Part shown: piece after piece, positions 16,755 through 27,160 of the stretch | How positions within the stretch are numbered: the first letter of the stretch is position 1 | How the letters are laid out: each line of letters starts with the position of its first letter | Assembly (NCBI RefSeq): GCF_030056665.1 | Contig: NZ_JASHIG010000002.1 | Reading direction: 5' to 3' (one strand) | Length of the DNA: 64,000 nucleotides | Origin: Flectobacillus roseus | GTDB lineage: Bacteria; Bacteroidota; Bacteroidia; Cytophagales; Spirosomataceae | Notes under the pieces: generated by a model | Databases searched by the model: none | Told to the model about the DNA's origin: nothing | The model's input: only the letters and a program-made list of their open reading frames with translations | Made by a program: the position numbers and the translations under genes

Positions 16755-19307
16755 TTAATTTTTAATTTCGATACTTCTCCCTCCTCTTCCATTAGGAGTA
16801 AACACCTTTAATTTGATTGTTCCTTTCTCCGAAATTGGCTCAGTGTATAACTTGCTTTGTACTGTAGGTTCGGTTCCATCTATAGTATAGCGAATTTCAA
16901 ATGAAGGCATCTGGATATTGGCATATACCTTACCATTTTCCACTTTTGCACCAGCCGTAGGTATTCTAAACTGATAGCCTCCCGATAATGCCTCTATTTT
17001 AGGAAGTTCTCTTTGCGAAATCGTATTTACAAACACATTCCAAGCTTCTTGATATTGCTTTTTGGACAACTGAGTATCGGCAGTTTGCGCCCATTGAGGG
17101 TCAGGAGCCCAAGCTCTTTCTACCAATCCTAGCATTTTTGGCAGCAACATATATTCCAATCTTTCTGGAGACTTAACATTTTCACTCCAAAGCAAACCTT
17201 GTATGCCGACGATATTACTTTTCCCAAAATCTGTTAATCTGTCTTTACCAATAAAATAACTCTGCTCAATCGGATTTCCTCTTCTGTCCTCTGTTGAATT
17301 TTTGAAATAATCAAAAGGGATAAAATAAAATGGCTTATCAACATCCACAAAACCACCCCAATAATAGCCTGGCTCTTCGTATGTTTTTTGATAAGACAAA
17401 TCAAAATACATATTGCTGACACAAGATAAGACCACTCTATAGCCTGCATTTGCCAAGCGATATGGTAAATCCTCATTACCCCAACCAATCATATTATTCC
17501 AAACATTAACCTGAAAACCTTCATTGGCCAAACGAGGATTAGGAATCATTGTTTTTTGTCCCATTAATTGTGTTTTTCGCATGGCGATTTCTTCCCATCC
17601 TGACAAAAACAATCCTTTCTTTTTCAAAAATGTATTAATCTTCCCAAAATAGTAATACCATAAATCATCGATATTGTCAACGGTTGGGTCAGCTTTTACC
17701 AATGCCTGACAAAGTGGTGATTGTTCCCAAACTCCAGCTGGGACTTCGTCTCCACCAAAGTGAATAGTCGTCAAAGGCGCACCAGCGTCTTTGTACATAG
17801 CAATAATTTCGTCGGTTACTTTTTCGAGAAAAGTGTACACTGATGGACGAGCTACACAAATAACATTGTCCGTCCAAAGTTGAGCTGTACGATATTGAGA
17901 CTTGTCATCTGGGTCACGAAGCCAATATTTTTCGGCTTCTTCCATATTTCCTTGGGCTTTATATTTTTCATATCGAGCGTCCATGGCTTTGATCGAAGCA
18001 CGGGCATGCCCAGGAGATTCTACTTCAGGAATGATTTGAATATGTCGCTCGGTGGCATATTTCAAGATATCAATAAACTCGGCTCTGCTATAAAAACCAC
18101 TTCCTGAACTTTGTCCAACATTTGGACCAGCCCCGAATGATGCAGGAAGAAAGTTTTTGCTATCTAGGGAATGTCCACGATTGGCACCGACTGTTGTTAA
18201 TTCAGGTAAACCATTGATTTCTAATCGCCAGCCTTCATCGTCGATAAAATGCAAATGCAGTACATTTAGTTTGTAGGTTGACATTAAGTCCAAAACTCGC
18301 TTTAGCTCGGCAGGTTTTTGGAAATTCCTTGCCACATCCAGCATCAAACTTCTAAAACCAAAACGAGGAGCATCTTCTACCTTCAAACATGGAATCTGGA
18401 TTTTTTCCACGCTATTTTTCCAAACTGTCACAGGAAATAAGTTCTTAAGCGATTGAATAGCATAAAAAGCTCCTTTTTTGCTAGAAGCACTAATGGTGAT
18501 TTGTGTTGGAGCAACAATCAAATGATATGCTTCTTCTGCCAAGTCTGCTTGCTTTTTAAATACAATTGCATTGGTACTTGCCTGAGAAGTTTCTGATAAT
18601 TTTTTACCTAAAACCTTTTGCAAATCCTCCTGAAAATAATTGATTTCATGTTGCCATTCTGAGGGTGCAACCATAGAAGTTATGGCATTTACCTCAAAGT
18701 TTCCATTGCTTTTTTGATAAAATTGTGGCGTTGGAAAAATCGGGGGCAAATCACTAGCATTGAGTGGATGAATTAAGGCATTTTTCTCATACAATTGTGC
18801 AGAGGTCAAATAGCCAACTTTATCCTCTGTAGGAGCAATTACCTTGTATTTCTGAATCGTTTTTCCTTCCTCAGGCTTTTGCTCATTGACCCAGTATAAG
18901 CCAAATGGTGCATCAGCAATATTGACAAAAATTTCGGAAGAGATGAAGCTAATATCTAATGTCTTCCCAGCTTCAAGGCCAGCAAAATTAGCTTTGGGAC
19001 TCAATCTAAAAATATCTCCATTGACATGCTCAATCGAAACATTTGATGAAATAGCATTAGGGTCAATATCTCGGATATAGTTAAAATACAAACTCCAACC
19101 TGATTTTGGAAGTGCTTGTTTGCCTGTATTTTTTAGGGTAAAAACGGATAGATACTGTCTCTTTCCTTCAAAAGCATTATCGGTAACTTTCCACGAAATC
19201 TCTAGTTGTTCCGAATTAAAAAGAGGTACCTTTTTTTGTGCTTTTCCTTCTATACACATCGTAAATAGAAGCGAAAAAAGCAGCCAAGTCATTGATATTT
19301 TTTTCAT
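16755..19307 (-). CDS. GH20 beta-N-acetylhexosaminidase with CHB_HEX domains, secreted
   Basis: An 850-residue exported protein with a signal peptide (MKKISMTWLLFSLLFTM, cut near GKAQ). An N-terminal carbohydrate-binding CHB_HEX domain (about 30-185) is followed by the GH20 helper domain (about 185-310) and the TIM barrel. The barrel has the start RFGFRSLMLDVARNF, HLHFIDDEGWRLEI, IPEVESPGHARA and the catalytic Asp-Glu pair in HFGGDEVPAGVW (about 518-519). A CHB_HEX_C beta domain closes the protein. These enzymes cut terminal GlcNAc/GalNAc by substrate-assisted catalysis and are used in chitin, glycan or peptidoglycan salvage in the periplasm. It is monocistronic, with its own upstream gap. 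Confidence 0.95.
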   Translation of the reverse strand: MKKISMTWLLFSLLFTMCIEGKAQKKVPLFNSEQLEISWKVTDNAFEGKRQYLSVFTLKNTGKQALPKSGWSLYFNYIRDIDPNAISSNVSIEHVNGDIFRLSPKANFAGLEAGKTLDISFISSEIFVNIADAPFGLYWVNEQKPEEGKTIQKYKVIAPTEDKVGYLTSAQLYEKNALIHPLNASDLPPIFPTPQFYQKSNGNFEVNAITSMVAPSEWQHEINYFQEDLQKVLGKKLSETSQASTNAIVFKKQADLAEEAYHLIVAPTQITISASSKKGAFYAIQSLKNLFPVTVWKNSVEKIQIPCLKVEDAPRFGFRSLMLDVARNFQKPAELKRVLDLMSTYKLNVLHLHFIDDEGWRLEINGLPELTTVGANRGHSLDSKNFLPASFGAGPNVGQSSGSGFYSRAEFIDILKYATERHIQIIPEVESPGHARASIKAMDARYEKYKAQGNMEEAEKYWLRDPDDKSQYRTAQLWTDNVICVARPSVYTFLEKVTDEIIAMYKDAGAPLTTIHFGGDEVPAGVWEQSPLCQALVKADPTVDNIDDLWYYYFGKINTFLKKKGLFLSGWEEIAMRKTQLMGQKTMIPNPRLANEGFQVNVWNNMIGWGNEDLPYRLANAGYRVVLSCVSNMYFDLSYQKTYEEPGYYWGGFVDVDKPFYFIPFDYFKNSTEDRRGNPIEQSYFIGKDRLTDFGKSNIVGIQGLLWSENVKSPERLEYMLLPKMLGLVERAWAPDPQWAQTADTQLSKKQYQEAWNVFVNTISQRELPKIEALSGGYQFRIPTAGAKVENGKVYANIQMPSFEIRYTIDGTEPTVQSKLYTEPISEKGTIKLKVFTPNGRGGRSIEIKN

Positions 19308-19444
19308 AAGTATTTATAGAATTGCAAAATTGGGTAAAATAAAATGGTTCTATTGGGCTGTCGGCAAAATGAATTTATGGTTTTCTGAGAGATATATTCA
19401 AACTATTAATTTACCTCATTGGGCATTAATACGTTAGTAATATT

Positions 19445-19873
19445 TTACGCTCGGTGATAATCTGGCCTCCAGTTTTGAATAGCTTGTTTGATATCTTTGG
19501 CAGAAAGAGACTCCTTCGCTGCGCGATCGACTAGGGCTATTAGTTCCTCATTAGGTGCAAATCTTAAGGCGATAATTTGTCCCATTCGCAAATTTGATGG
19601 CAAAAGTTTGCCTGTCAGTACAAAGTAGCGCAAATTTTCTTCTGCTCGAATGGCTCTATCTTGTGCACGTAACGCAAAAACTCTTGCGTACCAAAACACC
19701 CCTAAAAGTGCACTAATAGTCAAAAGAAGCGTCAGGGATAGCGATGTCTGTTCTCCAATATTTTTTACAGTATAAATAATCGACGTGATTAGGGCACCAA
19801 GTAGCAATACTGAGGTAATGACATGATAACCAATTACATACTTGGAATGATTTTGAAAATTTTGTTCTTGCAT
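19445..19873 (-). CDS. DUF6526 family membrane protein
   Basis: The start is set at MQEQNFQNHSKYVIGYH, which is the usual DUF6526 start; the longer frame adds 29 residues of doubtful value. The 142-residue protein has two membrane helices (about 20-42 and 48-66) followed by a soluble helical part with FALRAQDRAIRAEENLRYF and a DYHRA ending. It is a common small inner-membrane protein of Bacteroidota without known function. Its upstream neighbour on the same strand is the hybrid kinase gene, separated by a terminator. Confidence 0.88.
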   Translation of the reverse strand: MQEQNFQNHSKYVIGYHVITSVLLLGALITSIIYTVKNIGEQTSLSLTLLLTISALLGVFWYARVFALRAQDRAIRAEENLRYFVLTGKLLPSNLRMGQIIALRFAPNEELIALVDRAAKESLSAKDIKQAIQNWRPDYHRA

Positions 19874-19965
19874 GGGTGGTATTTTGTTAAAATGATTTTT
19901 GTACATCAAACTTAAAGACTTTCCAATTGAAAACAAAAATTCACAGACCAGAGCATACAAATAAA

Positions 19966-19992
19966 AAGGCTATCTCTTTTGGAGATAGCCTT
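19966..19992 (-). terminator. Intrinsic terminator of the hybrid histidine kinase gene
   Basis: Arms AAGGCTATCTC and GAGATAGCCTT flank a five-base loop. On the minus strand the stem is followed by TTTTTAT, ideal for termination 18 bases after the kinase stop codon. Confidence 0.8.
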
Positions 19993-20009
19993 GCAATAGA
20001 ATGCTTATT

Positions 20010-23000
20010 TTAGCCATTAAGAATCTGATAAATGAGCGGTTTTATTACTTCAATTTCAGCATCAAACTCGCTTAAAAGCTCGTTAAATTTTTCCTTATCA
20101 AATACTTTTAAACTTTCTATTTTTCCTGCCTTAGTACCAAGCTCTCGCATCCCTGCCGAAAGCGCAGTCCCTTTCATTTTATGACCTAGTTTGTTGAGCG
20201 CAATTAGGTTACCATCATCAATTAGCGTTTGGAATTGACCTGTAATAGTTTCAAACTGCATCAATACCATTTCTAGTACCTCTTTAGCAAGTTCGGGGTC
20301 TTCTCCCATTCTTTTAGACAAATCGGCAAAATCTAAATGTTGGGTATCAATCGAACTAAGTAAGGCTGTTTCAATTGGATTATTCATATTCTGTTCTATC
20401 TTGAGCCATTTTTTTAGCGCTCGTTCGAGGGTATCCCTCACGAATGGCTTCATTATATAATCGTCCATGCCAGCCTCTAAGCATCGGGTTTGCTCGCCCT
20501 TAACTGTACCTGCTGTGAGCGCAACGATTGGGGTGTGTTTAATAAATTCTTTACTACGAATAATTTGGGTCGCTTCATAGCCGTTCAACTCAGGCATCTG
20601 AATGTCCATCAATATCAAATTAGGTGCGTGTTTTTCGTACATCTCAACGGCCTCTCGTCCATTTTCGGCCGTGATGATATGTGCATCTGGTAGCACAGCC
20701 TTTAGGACAGTCAATGCCAAAAACATATTTACATTATTATCTTCTGCAATCAGAATTGTGTAATCACCCGATTTCATCAGATTATTGGCATTATTTACTC
20801 TGTCAAAATTAAGGCTATTATCCTTAGAACGTCCACTTATTTGAAGTATTGCCTCATATAGCTTATGAATGGTAATTGGCTTCACCATTCTCTTTCCAAC
20901 GTTCAAAGCTTCACAGGTCTTAATGACGAAATCATCATCTGAAGAACTGTGCAAAAGCATAATTGGCATATCCAAACCTAGCTCTTGACGAATAATTCTG
21001 ATGGTCTCCAAGCCGTCTATTTCAGGCATATGGTAGTCCATAATAATCAGCTCAGCATCCTCTGGTTTTTCCTTCAAGAATTGGATAGCTTTTGTACCAG
21101 ACTCAACAGATTTGGCATAAATACCAGATATACCCAGCATTTCTTCTAAAATGGCACGGTTACTTCCATTATCATCTACCACCAACACGTGCGAGAAGGT
21201 ACCTTGTAAATCAAAGGCAATGTTTTCATCTTCATAACTTTCAAAAGCCACATCGAAGAAAAACGTACTTCCTTTGTCCAATTCGCTTTCCAATTGAAGT
21301 TGACTACCCATCAAGGACAACAATTTATTTGAAATTGTTAATCCTAAACCTGTTCCACCAAATCTTCTCGTAACCGAAGCATCTTCCTGAGAAAAGGCCT
21401 CAAAAATTTTCACAATATTTTTTTGCGCAATTCCAATACCTGTATCCCTTACCGAAAACCTAAGAATATTATGATTGAGTTCTACAGCCTCCACAAGTTC
21501 TACTTTCAACTCTATCTCACCATGATGGGTAAACTTAACTGCATTGCCCAAAAGGTTGACTAAAATTTGTCTTAAACGCACTGCATCTGCATTCAGGTAT
21601 CTCGGAATAGCAGGCGAAATGTGAAGCAATACCTCTAAGTTTTTTTGATGCGCCTGATAACTTACCAAATCCACTACCTGACTTCCTAATTCGAAAACAT
21701 CGATGTGTTCAAATGAAAGTTCGAGTTTGCCTGCTTCTATTTTAGAGAAATCAAGAATGTCATTAATTACATCCAACAGTGAATGTGCCGAGTGATGAAT
21801 TGTTGACACATACTGCTTCTGCATTTCGTTCAGACCCGTGCGAATTAATAAGTCAGTAAACCCAATCACACCGTTGAGTGGCGTCCGAATTTCGTGACTC
21901 ATATTTGCCAAGAATTCAGATTTGGCTCTACTCGCTGCCTCGGCATGTTCTCTTGCATTGTGCAATTGTTGCTCTATTTGCTTACGAGAAGTAATATCTC
22001 TCACCACTGCCTGAATCAATTGCTCACCTTCAATATTGAGTTTTGACAATAAAACCTCTGCCAAAAAGGTTTCATCAGTATCCTCTTTCTGACAAATCCA
22101 CTCAAATTGATGGTTTTGATTTTGAAGGCATTGTAACACATGTTCATTCAGCGTTTCGGCAATATTTTCAGTATCTTTTTGAAAACTGGCAGACAAATCT
22201 AATGCCGATTTTTGACAAAGAGATTCTTTTGATTTAGCACCAAAAAGTCTAATCGCTGCAGGATTACAATCTAGACATCTATATTGAGAAAGTACCAAAA
22301 CCGCATCACTCGTGGAGTCATACAAAGCACGAAACTTGGCTTCTGAACGAACAATCTCTAATTCTGCTTCTTTTTGTTTAGTAATATCGTGTAAATAACC
22401 ATGCCAAATTACCCCATCATCCACACGTTCTGGTGTGGATTCGCTACGTACCCAAATTTTGCCTTTTTGAGGTAATACCAAACGAAAGTCAATAGATTTC
22501 ACTCCTAACGTTTGATAGGACTCTTCGATAGCTCTCAATAATCCTGTTAGATCTTTGGTATGAATTCTTGAAAAAGCCTCCTCATAACTGGTTTCCTTAT
22601 ATTTTACCGAAGTTTCAAATAAGTCAAATAAGGATTCAGAACAGTACACAATGGTCATACGCCCATTGTTGTAACGTTTTAGCTGATATAATCCGCCTGG
22701 AACTTGATTTGAAAGCTTTTTAAACAGTTTATTCGCATTTCTAATTTCAACTTCACTTTCTTTTTCTTTGGTAATGTCTTTAAAAGTACCGTAAAGTCTT
22801 TTACATTTTTTCCCATCAAATTCTCCTTCTCCAATGATTCGTATCCATTTTTTATTACCTGTAAAAGTCTCAATACTTAGTTCTATGTCGAATGGAATAC
22901 CAGTCTCTACTGTTGACTTGAGCGCTTCAAATAAAATAGATTTACTTCTTGGGTCCTTATAAAAACTTAAACTACCTTCCACATCCAAGTCAAAGTCGGC

Positions 23001-23582
23001 AGGTACTTCCAATATCTCTCTTGCTTCCTTCGTCCATTTCATTTGATAGCCAGGCAACTCAATTTGCCAAGCACCAATGCTAGCCATTTGGCTACTTTTT
23101 GTAACGATTTCTTTGGATAACTGTAATTGACCTTCGTTGTCTCCCCACTGACTCGTGAGTACTAAATTCGTTTGGATTTTTTGTTGAATTTTGAGGGAAG
23201 TAATATTTTCGAAGTGAACAATGATTTCCTTTTCATCGGCATTGTCATTCCAACCACATTTTGCTCGTATCCAGATCAAATCACCAAAAAAATGTTTGGC
23301 TCTAAACTCCAAAACAAGCACAGGTTGTAGGGTTTCAACAAACTGCTTTAAAGATATTCTAGATTCTTCTTTATCTTCAGGATGGAATGCTTCGGGATGA
23401 TGAGCCAAATTTTGCACACTCTCGTAACCCAAAAATTTGACTAATTGGGGTGCAAACCAAAAGCTATCAAGATTATTAATTGAGCAAGTCCATAAATCTT
23501 TAATAAAAAACTCATAAACAAACTCTGAAAATCCTGTAGTTGAAGTCAGATGAGTGTCGTTATGTTGATTGAATTGATTCAT
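20010..23582 (-). CDS. Hybrid sensor histidine kinase (PAS x4, HisKA, HATPase, REC, REC, Hpt)
   Basis: A cytoplasmic phosphorelay protein of about 1190 residues with no membrane segment (start at MNQFNQHND; five earlier codons possible). In order: four PAS/PAC-type modules (about 15-125, 170-275, 285-405 and 415-540), HisKA with NMSHEIRTPLNG (His near 562-567), HATPase with DTGIGIA and GGTGLGLTIS, a first receiver (HVLVVDDNG, IMDYHMPE, Asp near 850), a second receiver (TILIAEDN, LMDIQMPE, Asp near 995) and a C-terminal Hpt domain (GHKMKGTALS, His near 1135). All phospho-sites are present, so it can run a full internal relay. The PAS array suggests redox, light or small-ligand sensing. No output regulator is adjacent, so the target is unknown. 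Confidence 0.95.
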   Translation of the reverse strand: MNQFNQHNDTHLTSTTGFSEFVYEFFIKDLWTCSINNLDSFWFAPQLVKFLGYESVQNLAHHPEAFHPEDKEESRISLKQFVETLQPVLVLEFRAKHFFGDLIWIRAKCGWNDNADEKEIIVHFENITSLKIQQKIQTNLVLTSQWGDNEGQLQLSKEIVTKSSQMASIGAWQIELPGYQMKWTKEAREILEVPADFDLDVEGSLSFYKDPRSKSILFEALKSTVETGIPFDIELSIETFTGNKKWIRIIGEGEFDGKKCKRLYGTFKDITKEKESEVEIRNANKLFKKLSNQVPGGLYQLKRYNNGRMTIVYCSESLFDLFETSVKYKETSYEEAFSRIHTKDLTGLLRAIEESYQTLGVKSIDFRLVLPQKGKIWVRSESTPERVDDGVIWHGYLHDITKQKEAELEIVRSEAKFRALYDSTSDAVLVLSQYRCLDCNPAAIRLFGAKSKESLCQKSALDLSASFQKDTENIAETLNEHVLQCLQNQNHQFEWICQKEDTDETFLAEVLLSKLNIEGEQLIQAVVRDITSRKQIEQQLHNAREHAEAASRAKSEFLANMSHEIRTPLNGVIGFTDLLIRTGLNEMQKQYVSTIHHSAHSLLDVINDILDFSKIEAGKLELSFEHIDVFELGSQVVDLVSYQAHQKNLEVLLHISPAIPRYLNADAVRLRQILVNLLGNAVKFTHHGEIELKVELVEAVELNHNILRFSVRDTGIGIAQKNIVKIFEAFSQEDASVTRRFGGTGLGLTISNKLLSLMGSQLQLESELDKGSTFFFDVAFESYEDENIAFDLQGTFSHVLVVDDNGSNRAILEEMLGISGIYAKSVESGTKAIQFLKEKPEDAELIIMDYHMPEIDGLETIRIIRQELGLDMPIMLLHSSSDDDFVIKTCEALNVGKRMVKPITIHKLYEAILQISGRSKDNSLNFDRVNNANNLMKSGDYTILIAEDNNVNMFLALTVLKAVLPDAHIITAENGREAVEMYEKHAPNLILMDIQMPELNGYEATQIIRSKEFIKHTPIVALTAGTVKGEQTRCLEAGMDDYIMKPFVRDTLERALKKWLKIEQNMNNPIETALLSSIDTQHLDFADLSKRMGEDPELAKEVLEMVLMQFETITGQFQTLIDDGNLIALNKLGHKMKGTALSAGMRELGTKAGKIESLKVFDKEKFNELLSEFDAEIEVIKPLIYQILNG

Positions 23583-23897
23583 ATAGATTTGAAGCACGAA
23601 GTGTATTGGTTAACAAAATACGGTGCTGAAAAAGCCCATTCGAAAATTTCGTATCGAGGTATTAGTGGTTGTATGATTACGAAATCTTGCTTAGGTAATA
23701 TCTACGAAAAAGCCATTCGTTTGGACGCATTTGATTAACAAAATTTTCTACTAAAGGCAAGTGCTATTACTTTTCAAATGTAAGGTATCTTGAAAAAATA
23801 GTCACACTCCATTATTTGACACAAAAATTTCATTCCAAAGTTCAACATAATTCAGTTTTCACTTCATAACCAATCCGCTATAAGCAAAGCAAAAAAG
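23583..23897. other. Intergenic gap between helicase and hybrid kinase genes
   Basis: These 315 bases are AT-rich and hold no convincing gene; an open frame that overlaps the kinase start is in the wrong strand and lacks family features. The promoter of the kinase gene must lie here, but no clear TAnnTTTG element was identified. Confidence 0.5.
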
Positions 23898-26804
23898 TTA
23901 AATTTTGGAAAGATACTGATAGAGTTTTCCTGAGGGTGCAGTTGGATTTTTCTGAAAAACCCCAGCATTCCCTATCACTACAAAACTACTCTTAGCCCTT
24001 GATACAGCTACATTTAGCATATTCGGACGATTTTTTCTATCAAAAAAGAATACTTCTGCATCGTCTGGGGCATATACAGGAGAAAACAAAATAATTTCTC
24101 TCTCTGCACCTTGTAAAGCATGAACCGTGCCTATTTTCATGAGGTGAGTATCTATCCCTATTTTTTTTAGTTTTTTGTATAAAATTTTTCGTTGACCTCT
24201 AAAGGGTGTTATGATGCCAACCAACTCCTCAATGCGCTTATATTGCTTTGCTTTCTCCGTATAATGCCTTTCAATAGTACCTTTGTTAGCCAATAACCAA
24301 CGGCAAATTTCGTCCGCCTCTTCTTCGTTAAATCTTTCCTTATTCCTCACCGTCGAAGTACTTGGTTGGTCTAGCAATACCATTGGAGGGAAAATTTGTT
24401 GGGAGACATTAGACAACTTCATAGGCTTCAAAAGTCCTTTGTAAGCCAAATCGTTACAATAGCTAATAATGGCAGGATGACAACGACGATGCTCCAACAG
24501 CATAATTCCCTTTTGTTCACTAATCGGATCAAAAACGTCTGTAGCCTCCAAAGCCATTTTCATAATCGAGCCACTGGACGCTGTAAAACCTCTTTCTTGC
24601 AACTTGCTCAAAAACGCATCTTGTTCATTTTCAATCAATTCGTTTTTCAGTAAATTCCCTAAATCTATTTTAAAAATAGTATTCCAAACTGGCTCAATTT
24701 GCTGAATATCACCAACGATGACAGCTTGTTTGGCCAAACCAAAGCTTGCTAAACCCACCTCTGGACTTACTTGTCCTGCTTCATCAACGATTAGGAAATC
24801 AACAAATTCTAACATGGGTGGTGTTTCCCATTTTTTACTCCCGTCTTCATTTTCTCCTGCAAATTTGAGATAAGAGAAAAAACGAGGCGCCATAAAAAAG
24901 GTACTTACAAAACAAGGTGTCAGCATGGCACGGGTGCGCCACATAAGTTTGCGACCTGCCAAACCTTTATTGGGTGACTCATTTTTGAGTTGATCTGTAA
25001 TAGCTTCTAGCCAACGTCCCTCCCAATAATGGATTGCCAACAAAAAGGCTTTATATCTAATTTGAGTATCTACTTCATCAAAAAAATATTGATTACGACT
25101 ATTAAACTGTCGGAGTTTCAAAAAATCCTTTTCCCAAACTTTTTCCTCATCTGTGCAAGGGTTTGAGAAAATACCGTACTGACGCTTCCATTTTTCCCAA
25201 ATAGCCCAAGCTTTCATGACTTCTTGAATCAACTTTAATTTTGTTTCAAAAAAACTTTTTAAACGACTTCTGGATGTATCTTTTAGTGGTTCTAAATTCA
25301 AAACCGTTTGTCGAATCATCGGTCTGGCAGTAGCCTGAATATGATACAGTTGGTCTTCAATGCTATTTTCGATGGCTAACCAGTAATCCTGATTTTCTTC
25401 CAAATCAGCCCAGTGCTTGGGGTCTATTGATCGCTGGGTAAATTCTGCCATTTTTTCACAAACGATTTTCCATAAAATCCTGCCTTCTTCGAGTGATTTT
25501 TGGAGATTTTTAATCTCAGTTTGTAACCAAAAATAAGCTTCCGAAATATCATCAGTTCGCTTGTGTGTATAGCGCTCGACCATGTTGAGGAAATACCTTT
25601 CAGCTTTTTCGACATAGGCTTCTTCTTCCAGCCGAGCGAATAGCCCCGAATCGTCCAATTTCATATAATTGATATTGACGAGTTCTTTTTCAGTTTTATT
25701 TCTTGCAGGCAAATAGGTAGCATATCCTTCCAAATCAGGCAGCCAGCGATCTTGCAAATCCTGAAAACGTTCGGCGCGCTGCGGTTTAAAACTCTCAATG
25801 ATATTCAACACAGCCTGATTATTGGCAGAACAAGCCAACATAATCGCAGGGTCCTGTCCTTGAATGGCAGTCTGCACTACTTGGTTGGCAACAATACTCT
25901 GAATCAAAGTTGTTTTACCAGTTCCTGGAGGGCCATTTACCGCAAATACACTCGATTTACGTTCTAGGCTGAGCGTTGCCAAGGCATTTCGTTGTGAAAT
26001 ACTCAAGGGAAAAGCACCGCCCATTTGACCCAAATGTTGTAAATGAGTTTCTAACCATTGCGCAATTTTTACGGGAGAAGTAAGCTTTTTTTGTTCCTTC
26101 AATCCAATCATATCCTTCAGTAAAGAAGGTAATTGCTTGGCATTTTCGAGGTGCTCGTACAAGGATACAATGGCGGCACCCGCTTGCATATCCTTTTCGG
26201 GAACAACAATCGTAGTTTCGTAAACCACACGATAATCGTCCTCAGAAAACTCTTCTATGGATTGTTCTCTCAAAGCGAAAAAGCTTTCTTCGAGATATTC
26301 TACATAATTTTCCCAACGTAAAAAAGTATTTCTGTCTTTGGATAAAAGTTCTTCGAGCGAATCTAATTGGCAGAAAACGAAATCAGTATCTTCATTCCCC
26401 ACTGGACTCATCCATTCACGAGGAACTACTGGAAAGTATTCATCCACAATCGAAAAGTGACCTCCGCGATGAAGTAAAATCGGAAACCAAAAAGGATAAA
26501 TAGGTTTTGGTGTAAAAAATAGGTGCTCCTCTCGCTGGGGTTCGAGATAGCAAGGCGAAACCAGCAACTGTAGCACTTCAGGACGTTCCCATTTGGGATC
26601 TTTGTCTGAGCGAATACCTTTTTCGTGGTTGCGTTTTTTTTCTTGTTCCTGAAAAAATGTTTCGCATACTTGTTCATCAATCATTCCCAAGCGCCAGACA
26701 TCTGCAGAAAAACGAAGCTTTTCGTTTACTTCTACATCAATATTTGCCTTCATGGCTTGCGCCAAACACGTTTTCCAGTATGCTAATAATTTTTTTTCAA
26801 TCAT
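23898..26804 (-). CDS. Superfamily 1 DNA/RNA helicase (AAA_11/AAA_12, Upf1/Dna2-like)
   Basis: A protein of about 968 residues starting at MIEKKLLAYW. After an N-terminal region of 280 residues without known motifs come Walker A GPPGTGKTTL (near 293), a long helical insertion (about 380-620), Walker B DEAGQ in LIVDEAGQVSPE (near 674), and GDIQQIEPV. The SF1 motifs V and VI follow (GTVHALQGAERE, NVAVSRAKSSFVVIG). It belongs to the SF1B Upf1/Dna2-like group, in which several bacterial members act in defence or RNA/DNA processing. No nuclease motif is visible in the N-terminus, and no obvious partner genes are adjacent. Confidence 0.93.
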   Translation of the reverse strand: MIEKKLLAYWKTCLAQAMKANIDVEVNEKLRFSADVWRLGMIDEQVCETFFQEQEKKRNHEKGIRSDKDPKWERPEVLQLLVSPCYLEPQREEHLFFTPKPIYPFWFPILLHRGGHFSIVDEYFPVVPREWMSPVGNEDTDFVFCQLDSLEELLSKDRNTFLRWENYVEYLEESFFALREQSIEEFSEDDYRVVYETTIVVPEKDMQAGAAIVSLYEHLENAKQLPSLLKDMIGLKEQKKLTSPVKIAQWLETHLQHLGQMGGAFPLSISQRNALATLSLERKSSVFAVNGPPGTGKTTLIQSIVANQVVQTAIQGQDPAIMLACSANNQAVLNIIESFKPQRAERFQDLQDRWLPDLEGYATYLPARNKTEKELVNINYMKLDDSGLFARLEEEAYVEKAERYFLNMVERYTHKRTDDISEAYFWLQTEIKNLQKSLEEGRILWKIVCEKMAEFTQRSIDPKHWADLEENQDYWLAIENSIEDQLYHIQATARPMIRQTVLNLEPLKDTSRSRLKSFFETKLKLIQEVMKAWAIWEKWKRQYGIFSNPCTDEEKVWEKDFLKLRQFNSRNQYFFDEVDTQIRYKAFLLAIHYWEGRWLEAITDQLKNESPNKGLAGRKLMWRTRAMLTPCFVSTFFMAPRFFSYLKFAGENEDGSKKWETPPMLEFVDFLIVDEAGQVSPEVGLASFGLAKQAVIVGDIQQIEPVWNTIFKIDLGNLLKNELIENEQDAFLSKLQERGFTASSGSIMKMALEATDVFDPISEQKGIMLLEHRRCHPAIISYCNDLAYKGLLKPMKLSNVSQQIFPPMVLLDQPSTSTVRNKERFNEEEADEICRWLLANKGTIERHYTEKAKQYKRIEELVGIITPFRGQRKILYKKLKKIGIDTHLMKIGTVHALQGAEREIILFSPVYAPDDAEVFFFDRKNRPNMLNVAVSRAKSSFVVIGNAGVFQKNPTAPSGKLYQYLSKI

Positions 26805-27160
26805 GGTTGGTTGTAGTCCTCGGTAAGAAATAAGAAAACAAAGGTAAAGGCTAAGACGCAAAGTGAAAAGTGTAAGAGTACAAAGTGATTAGCATCCACC
26901 AGTATTTAGTTTTAGTGTAGAATTAGAAGGAATGATTGCAAAGCATTAGTTATCAACCTATTACATCCATAAAAGTCGGACCAAAGTTATCTTTAAAGGT
27001 AACAATCTCATATCCAGCAATATACACCCAAAACCCATCATTCAAAACTCCAAACTTATTTGGCTTTTACAAAATATTTTATTCAAAAAATAGTTATATT
27101 AGTAATACGAATGTAATTTTGTTTAGATTCCATTCTGAATGATGTAAACACTACGTGATT
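26805..27160. other. Intergenic region with possible promoter for the 27161 gene
   Basis: The 356-base gap between divergent transcripts has no gene. A TAatTTTG element at 27114-27121 lies 39 bases before the downstream ATG and resembles the Bacteroidota -7 box, but TTG at the matching distance is replaced by TTA. Confidence 0.35.
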
